A stretch of 64,000 bases of DNA from Cryptomeria japonica (Eukaryota; Streptophyta; Pinopsida; Cupressales; Cupressaceae): contig NC_081415.1 in the NCBI RefSeq assembly GCF_030272615.1, forward strand, positions 421,160,257-421,224,256, in the 5' to 3' direction. Of the stretch, positions 22,410 to 32,273 are shown piece after piece. The position numbers and the translations under genes were made by a program. The notes under the pieces are model-generated. The model worked only from the letters and a program-made list of their open reading frames with translations, ran no database searches and was not told where the DNA came from. Positions within the stretch are counted from its first letter, which is position 1; the number at the start of each line of letters is the position of its first letter.

Positions 22410-24126
22410 ATTTTCTGTGGTTTTAATTATGTTATTTTGGAAATGAAAGATATTTCAAAATTAAATCTTCTTTTTATTATATATTTTAATGTGATATAAT
22501 TATATAATATTATATTCGTAGAATATATATATTTATGTAATTATATTATATTATTATATATAATTTGGAATTTGGAATTTAATTTAGATTATTGATATAA
22601 TCTAATCAGGTTTATTTGTAAATTAATCATGAACATATAATCAAGGGGTTAATTTTTATGTCATTTTATTTAACTTTATTGGACAAATGACATCATTGAT
22701 TTCCTTGTGTTAATATAGTTGTATTTTCTTATTTTCTGGAAAATCTTTAATTGCAAGTTATTTATGCTTTTGGCTGTTTTAAGAAAAGATTGCCTGTATT
22801 AGGATCTTGTGTAAATTGTATTTGCAGTCAAGCTTAATTTCGTTGCAATTCTGGTTAAGTTGTCATTATGTCATATGTTGTTATATCTCCTTGGTCAGGT
22901 GTTGTTGTATAACCTTGTTGATTTGAGTCATTGTGTGTTTTGTTCCAAATGGTCAATCCTGGGTTAGTGATTGTGTATCCTTCCCCTGTGGTTTGTCAGG
23001 ATTAGTTATGGTTGTTTGTTTTGCCATAGAGTTCTCATAGAGAGACTTTTTCTGTTAGTGTCCTATGAGAGAGAGTGGCTTTCGAGTGGAGGTTGTGCCC
23101 GAAGTGGATGGCAGGATAACCCGTCAAAAGTCAGTTAAAAAGTGATAACCTAATAATTGATTAGGGGGTGGGTAGAATAAATATTAATTAAGATAGTGTA
23201 CCTCGTGCGTAGGTGAGTGCTAGTACATGGCTCATAATGTTGCGAGAAGGCCTGAAATGGCAAACTTACCACCTTGTCTTCACGAAAGCATTGGTAAGGT
23301 CCGCATGAGACTTAGTTGGAACCGGAGGTTCGGGAGAGGTTACCAGGACAGTGAGTTGGGACCTATGGAGGTTGTACCATGGTATCCATCTTAAGCTATG
23401 CGATGACACTCTCTCTTTAGAGTCACTAGTGTTTGTGAGTTGAGTCACATGGATGTTTACGGAGTCTTTTAGTTCTTTTGTACTTGTTTTACTTTGCTTG
23501 CTTGAGGGTTTTCTACTATCTCCTAGCACGGTGGGGTGGTTCCATTTTGGGATCACATGGTCGGGTGGTAGTGCTACTTCCCATCGGATGTTTTGGATTG
23601 TATCTTCAGGCGAGGAAAGGCTTCGCTGGTGTTTCTTGGTTTGTGGTTCATGTACCAGCTCATGTTCATGATCATTGTTTAGTTGAGACCTTGTGGTCAT
23701 TGTATCAAAACTTTTATGTAACCTTGATATTGTAACTTTTGGATTTCGTGGTATTTTTGGAAGCCATGTATTTATGGATATTGTAATATTATGTCAGTGG
23801 AATGTATGTTAATTCAGTTGCTTTGATCTTGTGTATAAATGAAATATGGATAAATAAATGCATTGGAATACTTTGATTCTTTCATTATGGAATTTAGATG
23901 TATGTGTAGGTTTAAAATTAAGCATTTAATTTATCTAGTTAAATGGACAATTGGATTAACCATAGTGTTAATATAATCTGTGAATCAATCTTCATTGGTA
24001 ACCTTTAGGAAATCATGTGTTAGACTTTCGTTGTGTTATTAAAACATGCTATTGTTATAATTAATGCACCTAATCTTTTAAAAAAAAAATTTCACCCTTT
24101 AGTTGCCTATTTGTGTTGTTTTCCTT
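22410..24126 (+). repeat. Giant Gypsy LTR, family G, copy 2 (5' LTR, left part)
   Basis: This segment is collinear with and highly similar to 34167-35878 of the 3' LTR (start attttctgtggttttaatta in both). Its left end coincides with the right edge of the (TA)n run in the 3' LTR, so the first 1.9 kb of this 5' LTR is missing. Its right end is interrupted after tcctt by the 7.62-kb element, and the LTR resumes at 31747. A 144-codon antisense frame (23700-23266) is open here but shortened in the other copy. Confidence 0.9.
24122..24126. other. Target-site duplication, left (TCCTT)
   Basis: The five bases tcctt precede the TGTTGG start of the inserted element. The same five follow its CA end at 31747-31751. 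The uninterrupted sequence ttttcctttagggttc is visible at 35871 in the 3' LTR of the host element, showing the empty site. Confidence 0.95.
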
Positions 24127-25332
24127 TGTTGGTATTTTTTATTATGATGTTGTGATTGTCATTGATGGATACACACTTGCTTTGAGATCACTTTTTGTAT
24201 GTATGAGTTATGCTCAACTGGTATTTGTTCCAAACCAGTATTTTGTATTATAGTATTTAGACTATCAATGTTTTGCAGAAAGTGTTTACCGATCCCAAGC
24301 GCTATGAAGACCTCAAGCGGTTCGAGGATCTCAAGCGGAATGAAGGAACTAAAGCGGCAGTTATCATTTTCCCAGTCTTCATTTTTGACAACCGGTAATC
24401 AGTTTAATATTTGAACTAGTATTACTCTGTGATGAGTTACCAACTGGTATTCGGTAAAGTTGTATGAACCGGTAATACTCTGTGATGAGTTACCAACCGG
24501 TATTTTTGTGATGAGTTACCATCCACCGACACTTTGACGGTGATTTTGTGTCGTGTTACCAAATGTGTCTAGATGCAATGAACCTAGGAACTTGCAATCT
24601 AATCCTATTGGACCGACATGAAATCAGATTCCTTTTTAAGGACATCATGTCTAGGGTTTTAGCAGGAGTAGCTGTTAGGGTTTTTGGTGGTTGATGAGTT
24701 TTTGTATGTGCGATCTTAGAAGAGAAGATCGAGTTTGTGTGTTGTCACAGAGTGTGGATTTACTGAAGACTAAAGTAATGTTGAAATGCATTAGCAATGA
24801 GCTATTATGGATCTAACCAAACAGATTGTGCTATTTGCTAGATCATTCACTTGTTGATTACTCACATCTTCGACAAGTCTTAAACCCTTAACCGGGTAGG
24901 CCCAAAAAAGTCTTTGCAAATCCTCTAACAAGGTGGTTCACAACTGTGGACCTGAAATCCTCTCACAAGGTAGTCTTTAACCAGACTTATCTCCTAATAG
25001 AGATTGAGATACCTAACAAGATCTGTTCTGGTAAAGAACATTGTATGACCTTAACCGGTCTAACCTTAACCGGTCTGGTTACTATTCTACAGATAGTTAC
25101 TTGTGAGTTTCATCTCACCGTGGTTTTTCCCATTTGGGTTTCCACGTCAAAATCTCTTGTGTTATGGTGATTGTGCTTTTGTGGGTGAATGTCTTATTTG
25201 CTGTTTGGTTTACATTTGTGTTGACCAGTTTGCTAGCAAAACTGTTATATCGGTTTATTGCTAAACTGTTTAAGTGTTTAAGTTCGGTATTTTTTGGTAT
25301 ACTAATTCACCCCCCCCTCTTAGTATTCATCA
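24127..25332 (+). repeat. 5' LTR of the pol-less element
   Basis: TGTTGGTATT...TATTCATCA, 1,206 bp. It contains many ACCGGT words and repeated gatgagttaccaaccggtat phrases. It differs from the 3' LTR in length by exactly 15 bp, explained by a duplicated ccttaaccggtctaa at 25049-25063. It ends in a C-rich tract and ctcttagtattcatca. Confidence 0.93.
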
Positions 25333-25334
25333 AT

Positions 25335-25347
25335 TGGTATCAGAGCC
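25335..25347 (+). promoter_or_regulatory. Primer binding site (initiator Met tRNA type)
   Basis: tggtatcagagcc begins two bases after the 5' LTR end. It is the usual plant PBS complementary to the 3' end of initiator methionine tRNA. Confidence 0.92.
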
Positions 25348-25382
25348 AACTTTTCTATAAGTTTAACCACTTGGAAAGAGAT

Positions 25383-26663
25383 ATGGGGGAATACACTGTG
25401 AGGGAACTTACTCATCGGCTCACTCAGATTGAGAAAGCCTTTGATGAATTCAAAGTCAAATATAAAGCCTCTCTAGCAAAGAGAAGAGAGCATGCTGAGA
25501 AACTGATGGACCTTACTGAAAATAGTTCCTCTGATGAAGCGGACATGGAAGCCCTAGTTGAAGAAGTTGAAAAACTGAATGAGTCTAATGCCAACCTAAG
25601 AAGGGAACTGGAAGGACTGACTATCAGAATGTGTCAAGAGCTTGAGAACCGAAGGAAAGCTGAAGATCTGGTAAAAGACAAAGATCATGAGATCTCCAAG
25701 CTTAAGCAAGAAATCAGTGCACTTACCACTCATCTCTAAGAGAGTAAAGTGGAAAAAGAAGAAATGCAAGGTGAACTAAACATGGCTATTTCTGAGAATG
25801 CAACCTTGAAGGAATCCAACGCTGCTATTTCCAAAGAACTCACTGAGTCAAAGGAAATACTTGCCAAATTCAATAAGAGCACTGTTAAGCTAGAACAAAA
25901 GCTTGAATCAGCAAAACCGGTGAAGAATACCACTGGACTTGGTTTTTCTGGTTATGAGGAAGGTGAGACCTTTAGAACAAAAGATGGAGCATCAAAGAAG
26001 CAACCGACACTAAAGGATAAAGGTAAGAAAAAGTTCAAACCTGTTTGCTTTAATTGTCTCAAGGAAGGAGATACTGCTAATGTATGTAGAAATGAGGCTT
26101 ACAATAACTTTCCTTACTTTCTAAACAATAAGCCTAGATCCAATAGATTCAATGGAAATTATTATGCGTGCAACAAGTTTGGGCATAGAGCATTTGAATG
26201 CAGGTCTATCATGCACAACACCAGAAGGTATCCTCAAAGGAGTCAAGGAGTTTTTCCTGAACCCTCTGGGAACCGGAATCCAAACCGGTTTAATACCTAT
26301 AATCATCAGTCAGGTAGTGGTGGCTATCAAGCGGCAACTGGATGGAGAGCAACCTATTTGATCTATCATAGTAATGGTCACACTGCTGCAACATGCAGAA
26401 GGAAGAATGGAAACATGAATAATGGACCTTGGAGAGCACCTAGAATGGTTTGCTATCATTGCAACAAATTGGGTCACATAGCAAGATTCTTCAGAACAAG
26501 AAAGAATATATCGGATGATATACTGGTCACTCCGAAAGGAAAAATTGATGTTGAAATTGTTCGAGCAGATATGAAGAAAACCTGGAAAAAGTAGCAAGAA
26601 GAAGTGACTCAAGAAGAACCGGTTTCTGCACCTAGTGTGGAAATATCTGAACTGGCAAACTAA
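25383..26663 (+). pseudogene. ORF1: gag-like protein with coiled coil and zinc knuckles
   Basis: It starts MGEYTVRELTHRLTQIEKAF, 36 bp after the PBS, and stays in one frame to TAA at 26661-26663. In-frame stops are TAA at 25737 and TAG at 26592. Residues 1-170 form a charged, heptad-rich helical region. Then come a basic linker and four CCHC zinc-knuckle-like motifs near residues 222, 260, 324 and 357 (for example CYHCNKLGHIARF). Each has lost at least one ligand (Y for C, F for C, no H), consistent with decay. The product would bind nucleic acid and pack RNA. The order coiled coil then knuckles, without a visible capsid major homology region, is unusual for Copia gag. The frame keeps no protease. 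Confidence 0.8.
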
Positions 26664-27104
26664 GCTACAAAAAAGCTTAGGGGGAAATAAATCGGTGAAA
26701 TGTTTCGAACCCTCGGTTTACACTGGTAAAAGACCTTAACCAGTATGTGATACTTGTCAATTGGCAGAAGACCGGAAACGGTAAAAGGCAAATTAGGGTT
26801 TACGCCCTAATGGTGGAGCATTTATTATGGTAGGTGAAGAATTCCCTTAAAAGGGATTTTCAAGTCATTTTCACTTATCAATTTGCGAGCGAAGAAGTTT
26901 TCAAGTGCAGAGTGACAAAAGATGATTTGTCTTGCAATTCAGAGAGATTTCAAAACTTTGAAGAAGAATCAGAAGATAATATCAATCGGTCAAGTGTAGA
27001 ACTCAAAGCAGTAATCTAGCAACTGAAGTAGTGTGTGGCGAAGCGAAATCTGCAAGCCCTAAATCTCGACTTGCAAAGGTATTTTTGGAGTTTCTCTGTT
27101 TATC
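26664..27104 (+). other. Spacer before ORF2, resembling a gene leader
   Basis: This 0.44-kb non-coding stretch contains aattcccttaaaagggatt and a run of AG-rich leader-like sequence ending in ggtatttttggagtttctctg just before the ORF2 ATG. It could be a private promoter and 5' UTR, or a splice region, for ORF2. No firm TATA box or acceptor can be shown. Confidence 0.35.
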
Positions 27105-30100
27105 ATGGCTTCTGCATCACACTCTAGTTCTAGTGCACCCGTTGATTCAGTAGATTTCATCCAACGAAAGGAAAAATATAATGCCCTATCCCAAATACCC
27201 ATTGGTGTTATAGTTGAGGAAGGTATTTCAGATTATATTGACTGTAAAATTGAAGACCTAGGATCTCTAGTGATCCATTCTCAGTTAAGCCTATTCTGCG
27301 GGAAGGACAAGAAGATCAAACCGGAATACAACATCTTAGAAAAGAAGAAGCTTCACAATGCGGTCTATTTCCTTGAAGAATTTACAGATGATCACATCCA
27401 CATCATTCTAAGCAGAGTGCATGGTGACAAAATGTATTTAGAATGGACACATGACATCAGACCGGAAGCGATTCATGCCATCACCGATTTCTGTAATGTT
27501 GGAGATGTGCCAGCCCTAAGGAAAGTCATTAAGACAGAAATAACCAAGCTCACCGGTTCTATGAGTGACCAACAGGGAATGACTGTCAATACCATCAAGG
27601 ATGATCTAGTCAAATATGCCTGCATGGTGATAGGTTACCGGACATTCCATGCTAGTAGAATTAACTTTGTCTCTACTGCAGCAGTAAATGCCGCCTATAG
27701 GATGATCATGGAAGATGCCTCGTTTGATTTATGCACCTGTTTGTAAAGGCAACTTCTGGTGAGCCTGAAGTCAATTAAACAGGACAATGCCTTGAAATTT
27801 AAATTTGGACAACTATTGGTCGGATTGTTCTTCTACTTCCAAGGCTATTTCCTAGGAGTCGGTGATATTCAATGGTCTGCTGACCAATCGGTTACCAAGC
27901 AAATCAGAGAAAGTCTTCAAGCAGTTGGAACCGGTTATCCAGAAGTCCTGAACAAATACTTTTGATGAGTTCAGACGCAAGATGAGCCAAAGGGTGAAAA
28001 TATCTGGTGATATTGTCAAGAAGTATGAAGAGGATATCTGCTTCACCATCAGAGTAGATGAGTGTATAATGGAGGCGGTTGAGCCTAGAAAAGAAAAGGT
28101 GGAACCTATGGGATATGAGGTAATGTATGATATGCTAGACGGGTATGCTTCTACCCTACTTGCCTCACTGCTTGATCCTAAGAAGAAGAGAATTGGCACC
28201 TATCTAGAAAGGGCTACACCGATTGAAGGGCCTTCAGTAAAGAAGGGAAAGGCAGTGCCATCTGTATCAGCACCAGTTACTTTAGCAAGTCCTAAAGTGA
28301 CCAAGCGGTCAACGACAAAGAAGAAACTAAAAGTTGCACCTGCGAAGGTATTTGAGAGGAAGCGGAAGACAAAAGGCAACACATCAGACTCTAAGGATAT
28401 AGAATCTGAATAACAACATAAGAAGACTAGGCGAACAAAGAAGAAGACAAAGACAACCAGCAATGAACCGACATCATCAACATTGGTAAATATTGATATT
28501 TCCTCTTACAAACCTTTGACACATTGTCAAAGAACTATAAAGAATATTAGGAGAAAGGTGCTAAGTGATTTAATAGATCATTTTGATGATTTTAATGACA
28601 ATGAAAAGGAGGAAGTTGAACAGGAAGTTATTTAATATTCATGTATTAATGACCGGCCGCCATTAGAAATTAGATCTGTGACATCAGATTCTTTATACAA
28701 TTCTTTAGATAACAAATGGTGCATTGCCATAGAAAAGGAACAGGAAATAAGAGAGGAAATATTTGCTCAATATTTTCTTGATGTGTCTAATTCAAAACTT
28801 TATGAAGTTATGGAAAAATATAAAGCCCTCTTCTTCATGAGAAGAAGGAGACTCTTGTTGCTAGAAGGAAAATTCTTTGAAGTGGTAAAAGATACCCACT
28901 CTCATGCCAAAGCCGCTCTAAGGTTACACCAAGTGTCTGAAGCCAACAAGAAGGCTTAACAAGAACCGGAAATTGAAAAACCGGATGAGGTGTATGACAG
29001 TGCAGGAGAATCGGTCACTGAACAAATGGACCCTATTGACGTTGATGCTTTGGATGGTGAAAGTGTCACCTTGGATACAACAAAGGACAAAGCTGACAAA
29101 GAGAAAGTGGACAAGGAGAAACAGGACAAAGAAAAGGCTGACATAGAGCAAGTGGAGAATGAGAAAAAGAAACAAGAGGAGGAGAAGAGGAAGCAGGAAG
29201 AGGAGAAGAAGAAACAGGAAGAGGAGAAGAGGAAGCAGGAAGAGGAGAAGAAGAAGAAGGAAGAGGAGAAGAAAGAAGAAGAGAAGCGAAAAGAAGAAGA
29301 AAGGAAGAAGGAAGAAGAGAAAAGAAAGAAAGAAGCAGAGGAGAAAAAGAAGGCAGAAGAAGAAAAGCAAAAAGCCAAGGACAAGGAGGAAGCGGCAAAG
29401 AGTGTACAAGTGGAGACCCCAAAGGCAACTGGTAGTCAAGCCAAACTGGCTAATATTACCAGCCCCATTGACCTCTAATCTGCAAATAAAATAGAGCAGT
29501 TGCAAAGCATTAAGCTTGCTCAAGAGCGACTGGAAGCGCTAAGGTGGAAGAAGGAGCAAGATGCTATTCAAACTGCAGTGGAAACTCTTACCAGTTTGAT
29601 TCCCGGTACCAATCTCCCAAGTACCGATTCCTCTCTAGCTCAACTAAAACTCTTATGCATAGTTGTAGAGGACCAGGTGCAATGCCTGGAAGATGTTGTT
29701 GAAGCCAATGCACAAAAGAAGAATCAAAAGGCTCTGAACACTGCCTTGGTGAAGAAGTTAAATGAGCTCCGGTCCAAACTTCAGAAGACACAGAAGGACA
29801 TAAGAGATGCTCTGGATGAGGGGAATCTGCTGCTAAGTAAGATATGCCAACCCCATCTATTCTATGATGATGTGCTTGCTCAGAAAGATAAACTACAATC
29901 TGATCTGCAAGCATACATAAGCACCTTCAAGATGCCCTATGATTCCTTCACCACATATGGGTAAACTGCTCACCAGTTTCAACTCTAGACTGCAAGAATA
30001 GAGTTAGAGATTAGCAACCAGACCCGAGATTTGCAGGAACTTCAACTGGTTCTACTACCAAGACTGCAAATTCTTCAGAAATGCTATCTCAATTTGGATG

Positions 30101-30276
30101 CCTTAACGGTCACTCAAGAGATGAGTACCTTGGATGCCATGGAGGAACATATATCCCAGATGCAAACGGAAAGTGAGGTTGCTACCTCATTGCTTGAGTC
30201 ATGGTCCTTATCCATGAAGACATTTATGCAGGACTTTAAATCAGTTTTTGACAAGTTTCACTCTTTATTGCCATAA
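27105..30276 (+). pseudogene. ORF2: about 1,050-codon protein of unknown family, K/E-rich coiled coil
   Basis: It starts MASASHSSSSAPVDSVDFIQ and keeps one frame apart from a single extra T near 27962. In-frame stops are TAA at 27744, 28411, 28633, 28957, 29476 and 29962 and TAG at 29986; the final TAA is at 30274. Layout: a globular part of about 320 residues (27105-28190; contains EAIHAITDFCNVGD and WSADQSVTKQIRES), a K/S/T-rich basic linker, a short helical block, an extreme K/E/R stretch (29090-29390, units like EEEKRKQ), then two more helical blocks to the C-terminus. There are no RT, integrase, protease, helicase or transposase motifs, and no signal peptide. Position matches where pol should be. 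A plant retroelement envelope-like or captured host ORF are both possible. I do not recognise the family. Confidence 0.75.
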
Positions 30277-30555
30277 ACACTTATTATTTTACTGTTAATA
30301 GAAACATGGGTTATTCAGATGTACTTTGTCATTGTTGGCAAAGGGGGAGTAGTATTCTGTATTTAAAATTTTGATGCATGTTATGTATACTTTCATGTTT
30401 ATCTCTGTAAGGGAGTAGTATACATTGTATTTTCTGCAAAAGGGGTAGTGTATATGCTTAGGGGGAGTAATTTTGATTATGGCATATTTTTGTTGTAAAA
30501 CACTTAGATGTCAAAAATTTTCCTAAGTGTTGCCATCAATGCCAAAGGGGGAGAT
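30276..30555 (+). promoter_or_regulatory. Repeated purine tracts before 3' LTR
   Basis: Purine runs recur: caaagggggagtag (about 30340), gggagtag, aaaaggggtag, tagggggagtaa (about 30460) and finally ccaaagggggagat at 30542-30555, which abuts the LTR. The arrangement equals that at 6171-6409 and 49200-49464 in Copia elements of the window. Confidence 0.8.
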
Positions 30556-31746
30556 TGTTGGCATTTTTGATGATGATGTTGTGATTGTCATTGATGGACA
30601 CCCACTTGCTTTGAGATCACTTTTTGTATGTATGATTTATGCTCAACCAGTATTTGTTCCAAACCAGTATTTTGTATTATAGTCTTTAGACTATCGGTGT
30701 TTTGCAGAAAGTGTTTACCGATCCCAAGCGGTATGAAGACCTCAAGCGGTTCGAGGATCTCAAGCGGAACGAAGGAACTAAAGCGACAGTTATCATTTTC
30801 CCAGTCTTCATTTTTGACAACCGGTAATCGGTTTAATATTTGAACCGGTATTACTCTATGATGAGTTACCAACCAGTATTCAGTAAAGTTGTATGAACTG
30901 GTAATACTCTGTGATGAGTTACCAACCGGTATTTTTGTGATGAGTTACCATCCACCAACACTTTGACGGTGATTTTGTGTCATGTTACCAAATGTGTCTA
31001 GATGCAATGAACCTAGGAACTTGCAATGTAATCCTATTGGACCGACATGAAATTAGATTCCTTTTTAAGGACATCGTGTCTAGGGTTTTAGCAGGAGTAG
31101 CTATTAGGGTTTTTGGTGGTTGATGAGTTTTTGTATGTGCGATCTTAGAAGAGAAGATCAAGTCTGTGTGTTGTAACAAAGTGTGGATTTACTGAAGACT
31201 GAAGTAATGTTGAAATGCATTAGCAATGAGCTATTATGGATCTAACCAAGCAAACTGTGCTATTTGCTAGATCATTCACTTGTTGATTACTCACATCTTC
31301 GACAAGTCTTAAACCCTTAACCGGGTAGGCCCAGAAAGGCCTTTGCAAATCCTCTAACAAGGTGGTTCACAACTATGGATCCAAAATCCTCTCATAAGGT
31401 AGTCTTTAACCGGACTTATCTCCTAATAGAGATTGAGATTCCTAACAGGATCTGTTCTGGTAAAGAACATTGTATGACCTTAACCGGTCTGGTTACTATT
31501 CTGTAGATAATTACTTGTGAGTTTCATCTCACCGTGGTTTTTCCCATTTGGATTTCCATGTCAAAATCTCTTGTGTTATGGTGATTGTGCTTTTGTGGGT
31601 GAATGTCTTATTTGTTGTTTGGTTTGCATTTGTGTTAACCAATTTGCTAGCAAAATTGTTATACCGGTTTATTGCTAAATTGTTTAAGTGTTTACGTTTA
31701 GTATTTTTTGGTATACTAATTCACCTCCCCCTCTTAGTATTCATCA
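30556..31746 (+). repeat. 3' LTR of the pol-less element
   Basis: TGTTGGCATTTTT...TATTCATCA, 1,191 bp, clearly the partner of the 5' LTR. Followed by tcctt and the resumed host LTR. Confidence 0.93.
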
Positions 31747-31775
31747 TCCTTTAGGGTTCCTGGCGGGGCATTACA
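31747..31775 (+). repeat. Giant Gypsy LTR, family G, copy 2 (5' LTR, last 29 bp)
   Basis: tcctttagggttcctggcgg...cattaca matches the end of the 3' LTR (35874-35902). It restores the LTR end directly before the PBS. Confidence 0.92.
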
Positions 31776-32273
31776 TTTGGTATCAGAGCCCAAGTTTCAA
31801 CACTGGGTACTCTAGGTTTGTAGTGAGCCTATTCAGTTTGACCTTTTTGCTTAGGTCTTAATGTTTATGTTTCCCTTGTTTTATCCTTGCCATAGGTCTG
31901 AACCATTTTCTCTACAGTGCTAGGTCATGGCTAGGAAAGCTAGAGGAGGTGACCGTACGGGTGGTCGCAATAGAGGCAGAGGTGGAGGACGTGGCCGTGG
32001 TTCTGATTGTCACAATCCTTCACCACCACCCACTCATGTGAGTGTTGAGCCGGAACAGTCAGTTCATCAGGATCCTCAACATACAGAAGAGCAGGTTCCC
32101 AAAAGGGAAGAGCTGAGACAGATGTTTCAGGAGGTTCTAGCTAGGTTAGGCCACATGCCTTAGTTTGAGCAGCCTATTCATGCTCAGGTTGAGGAGAGAG
32201 CTGTATTCTTATTTGTTTTAGGCTTCTAGGAGTAAGCCTAGTTTTTTTTTTTTTGGGGGGGGGGGGGGGAGAA
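31776..32273 (+). mobile_element. Reduced interior of the family-G Gypsy element (PBS to PPT)
   Basis: Only about 0.5 kb separates the two giant LTRs. It holds a PBS (tggtatcagagcc at 31778), the first codons of a gag, a short remnant and a polypurine tract (ggggggggggggggagaa, about 32255-32273, after a T run). All of capsid and pol is absent. With LTRs of 3.6 kb this is a LARD-like derivative. The Gly/Arg-rich gag start and the PBS suggest the Del/Tekay chromovirus branch. Confidence 0.85.
31927..32163 (+). pseudogene. Gypsy gag N-terminal fragment
   Basis: 78 codons starting MARKARGGDRTGGRNRGRGG, a Gly/Arg-rich opening typical of Del/Tekay-type gag. It ends in an acidic helical stretch (EELRQMFQEVLARLG) and a TAG, after which a few more recognisable codons run into the polypurine tract. 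No capsid homology or zinc knuckle remains. Confidence 0.75.

Larger units (their letters stand above)
24127..31746 (+). mobile_element. 7.62-kb pol-less LTR retrotransposon, Sirevirus-like ends
   Basis: This is a complete LTR element: 5' LTR 24127-25332, PBS 25335-25347, gag-like ORF1, a 0.44-kb gap, a long second ORF, repeated purine tracts, 3' LTR 30556-31746, and TCCTT on both sides. The LTRs differ by a 15-bp tandem duplication and scattered, mostly transition, substitutions. No protease, integrase, RT or RNase H motif is present in any frame. Ends, PBS and PPT resemble the Copia elements at 6410, 49465 and 53183. It is thus probably a non-autonomous relative using Copia (Sirevirus) enzymes in trans; the mobilisation is inference. 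Confidence 0.9.

Noticed and set aside
28924-29523. Leu/Phe/Ser-rich minus-strand frames resembling a membrane protein
   Set aside because: They are the complement of the K/E-rich coding tract of ORF2; the hydrophobicity is an artefact of reading GA-rich DNA backwards.
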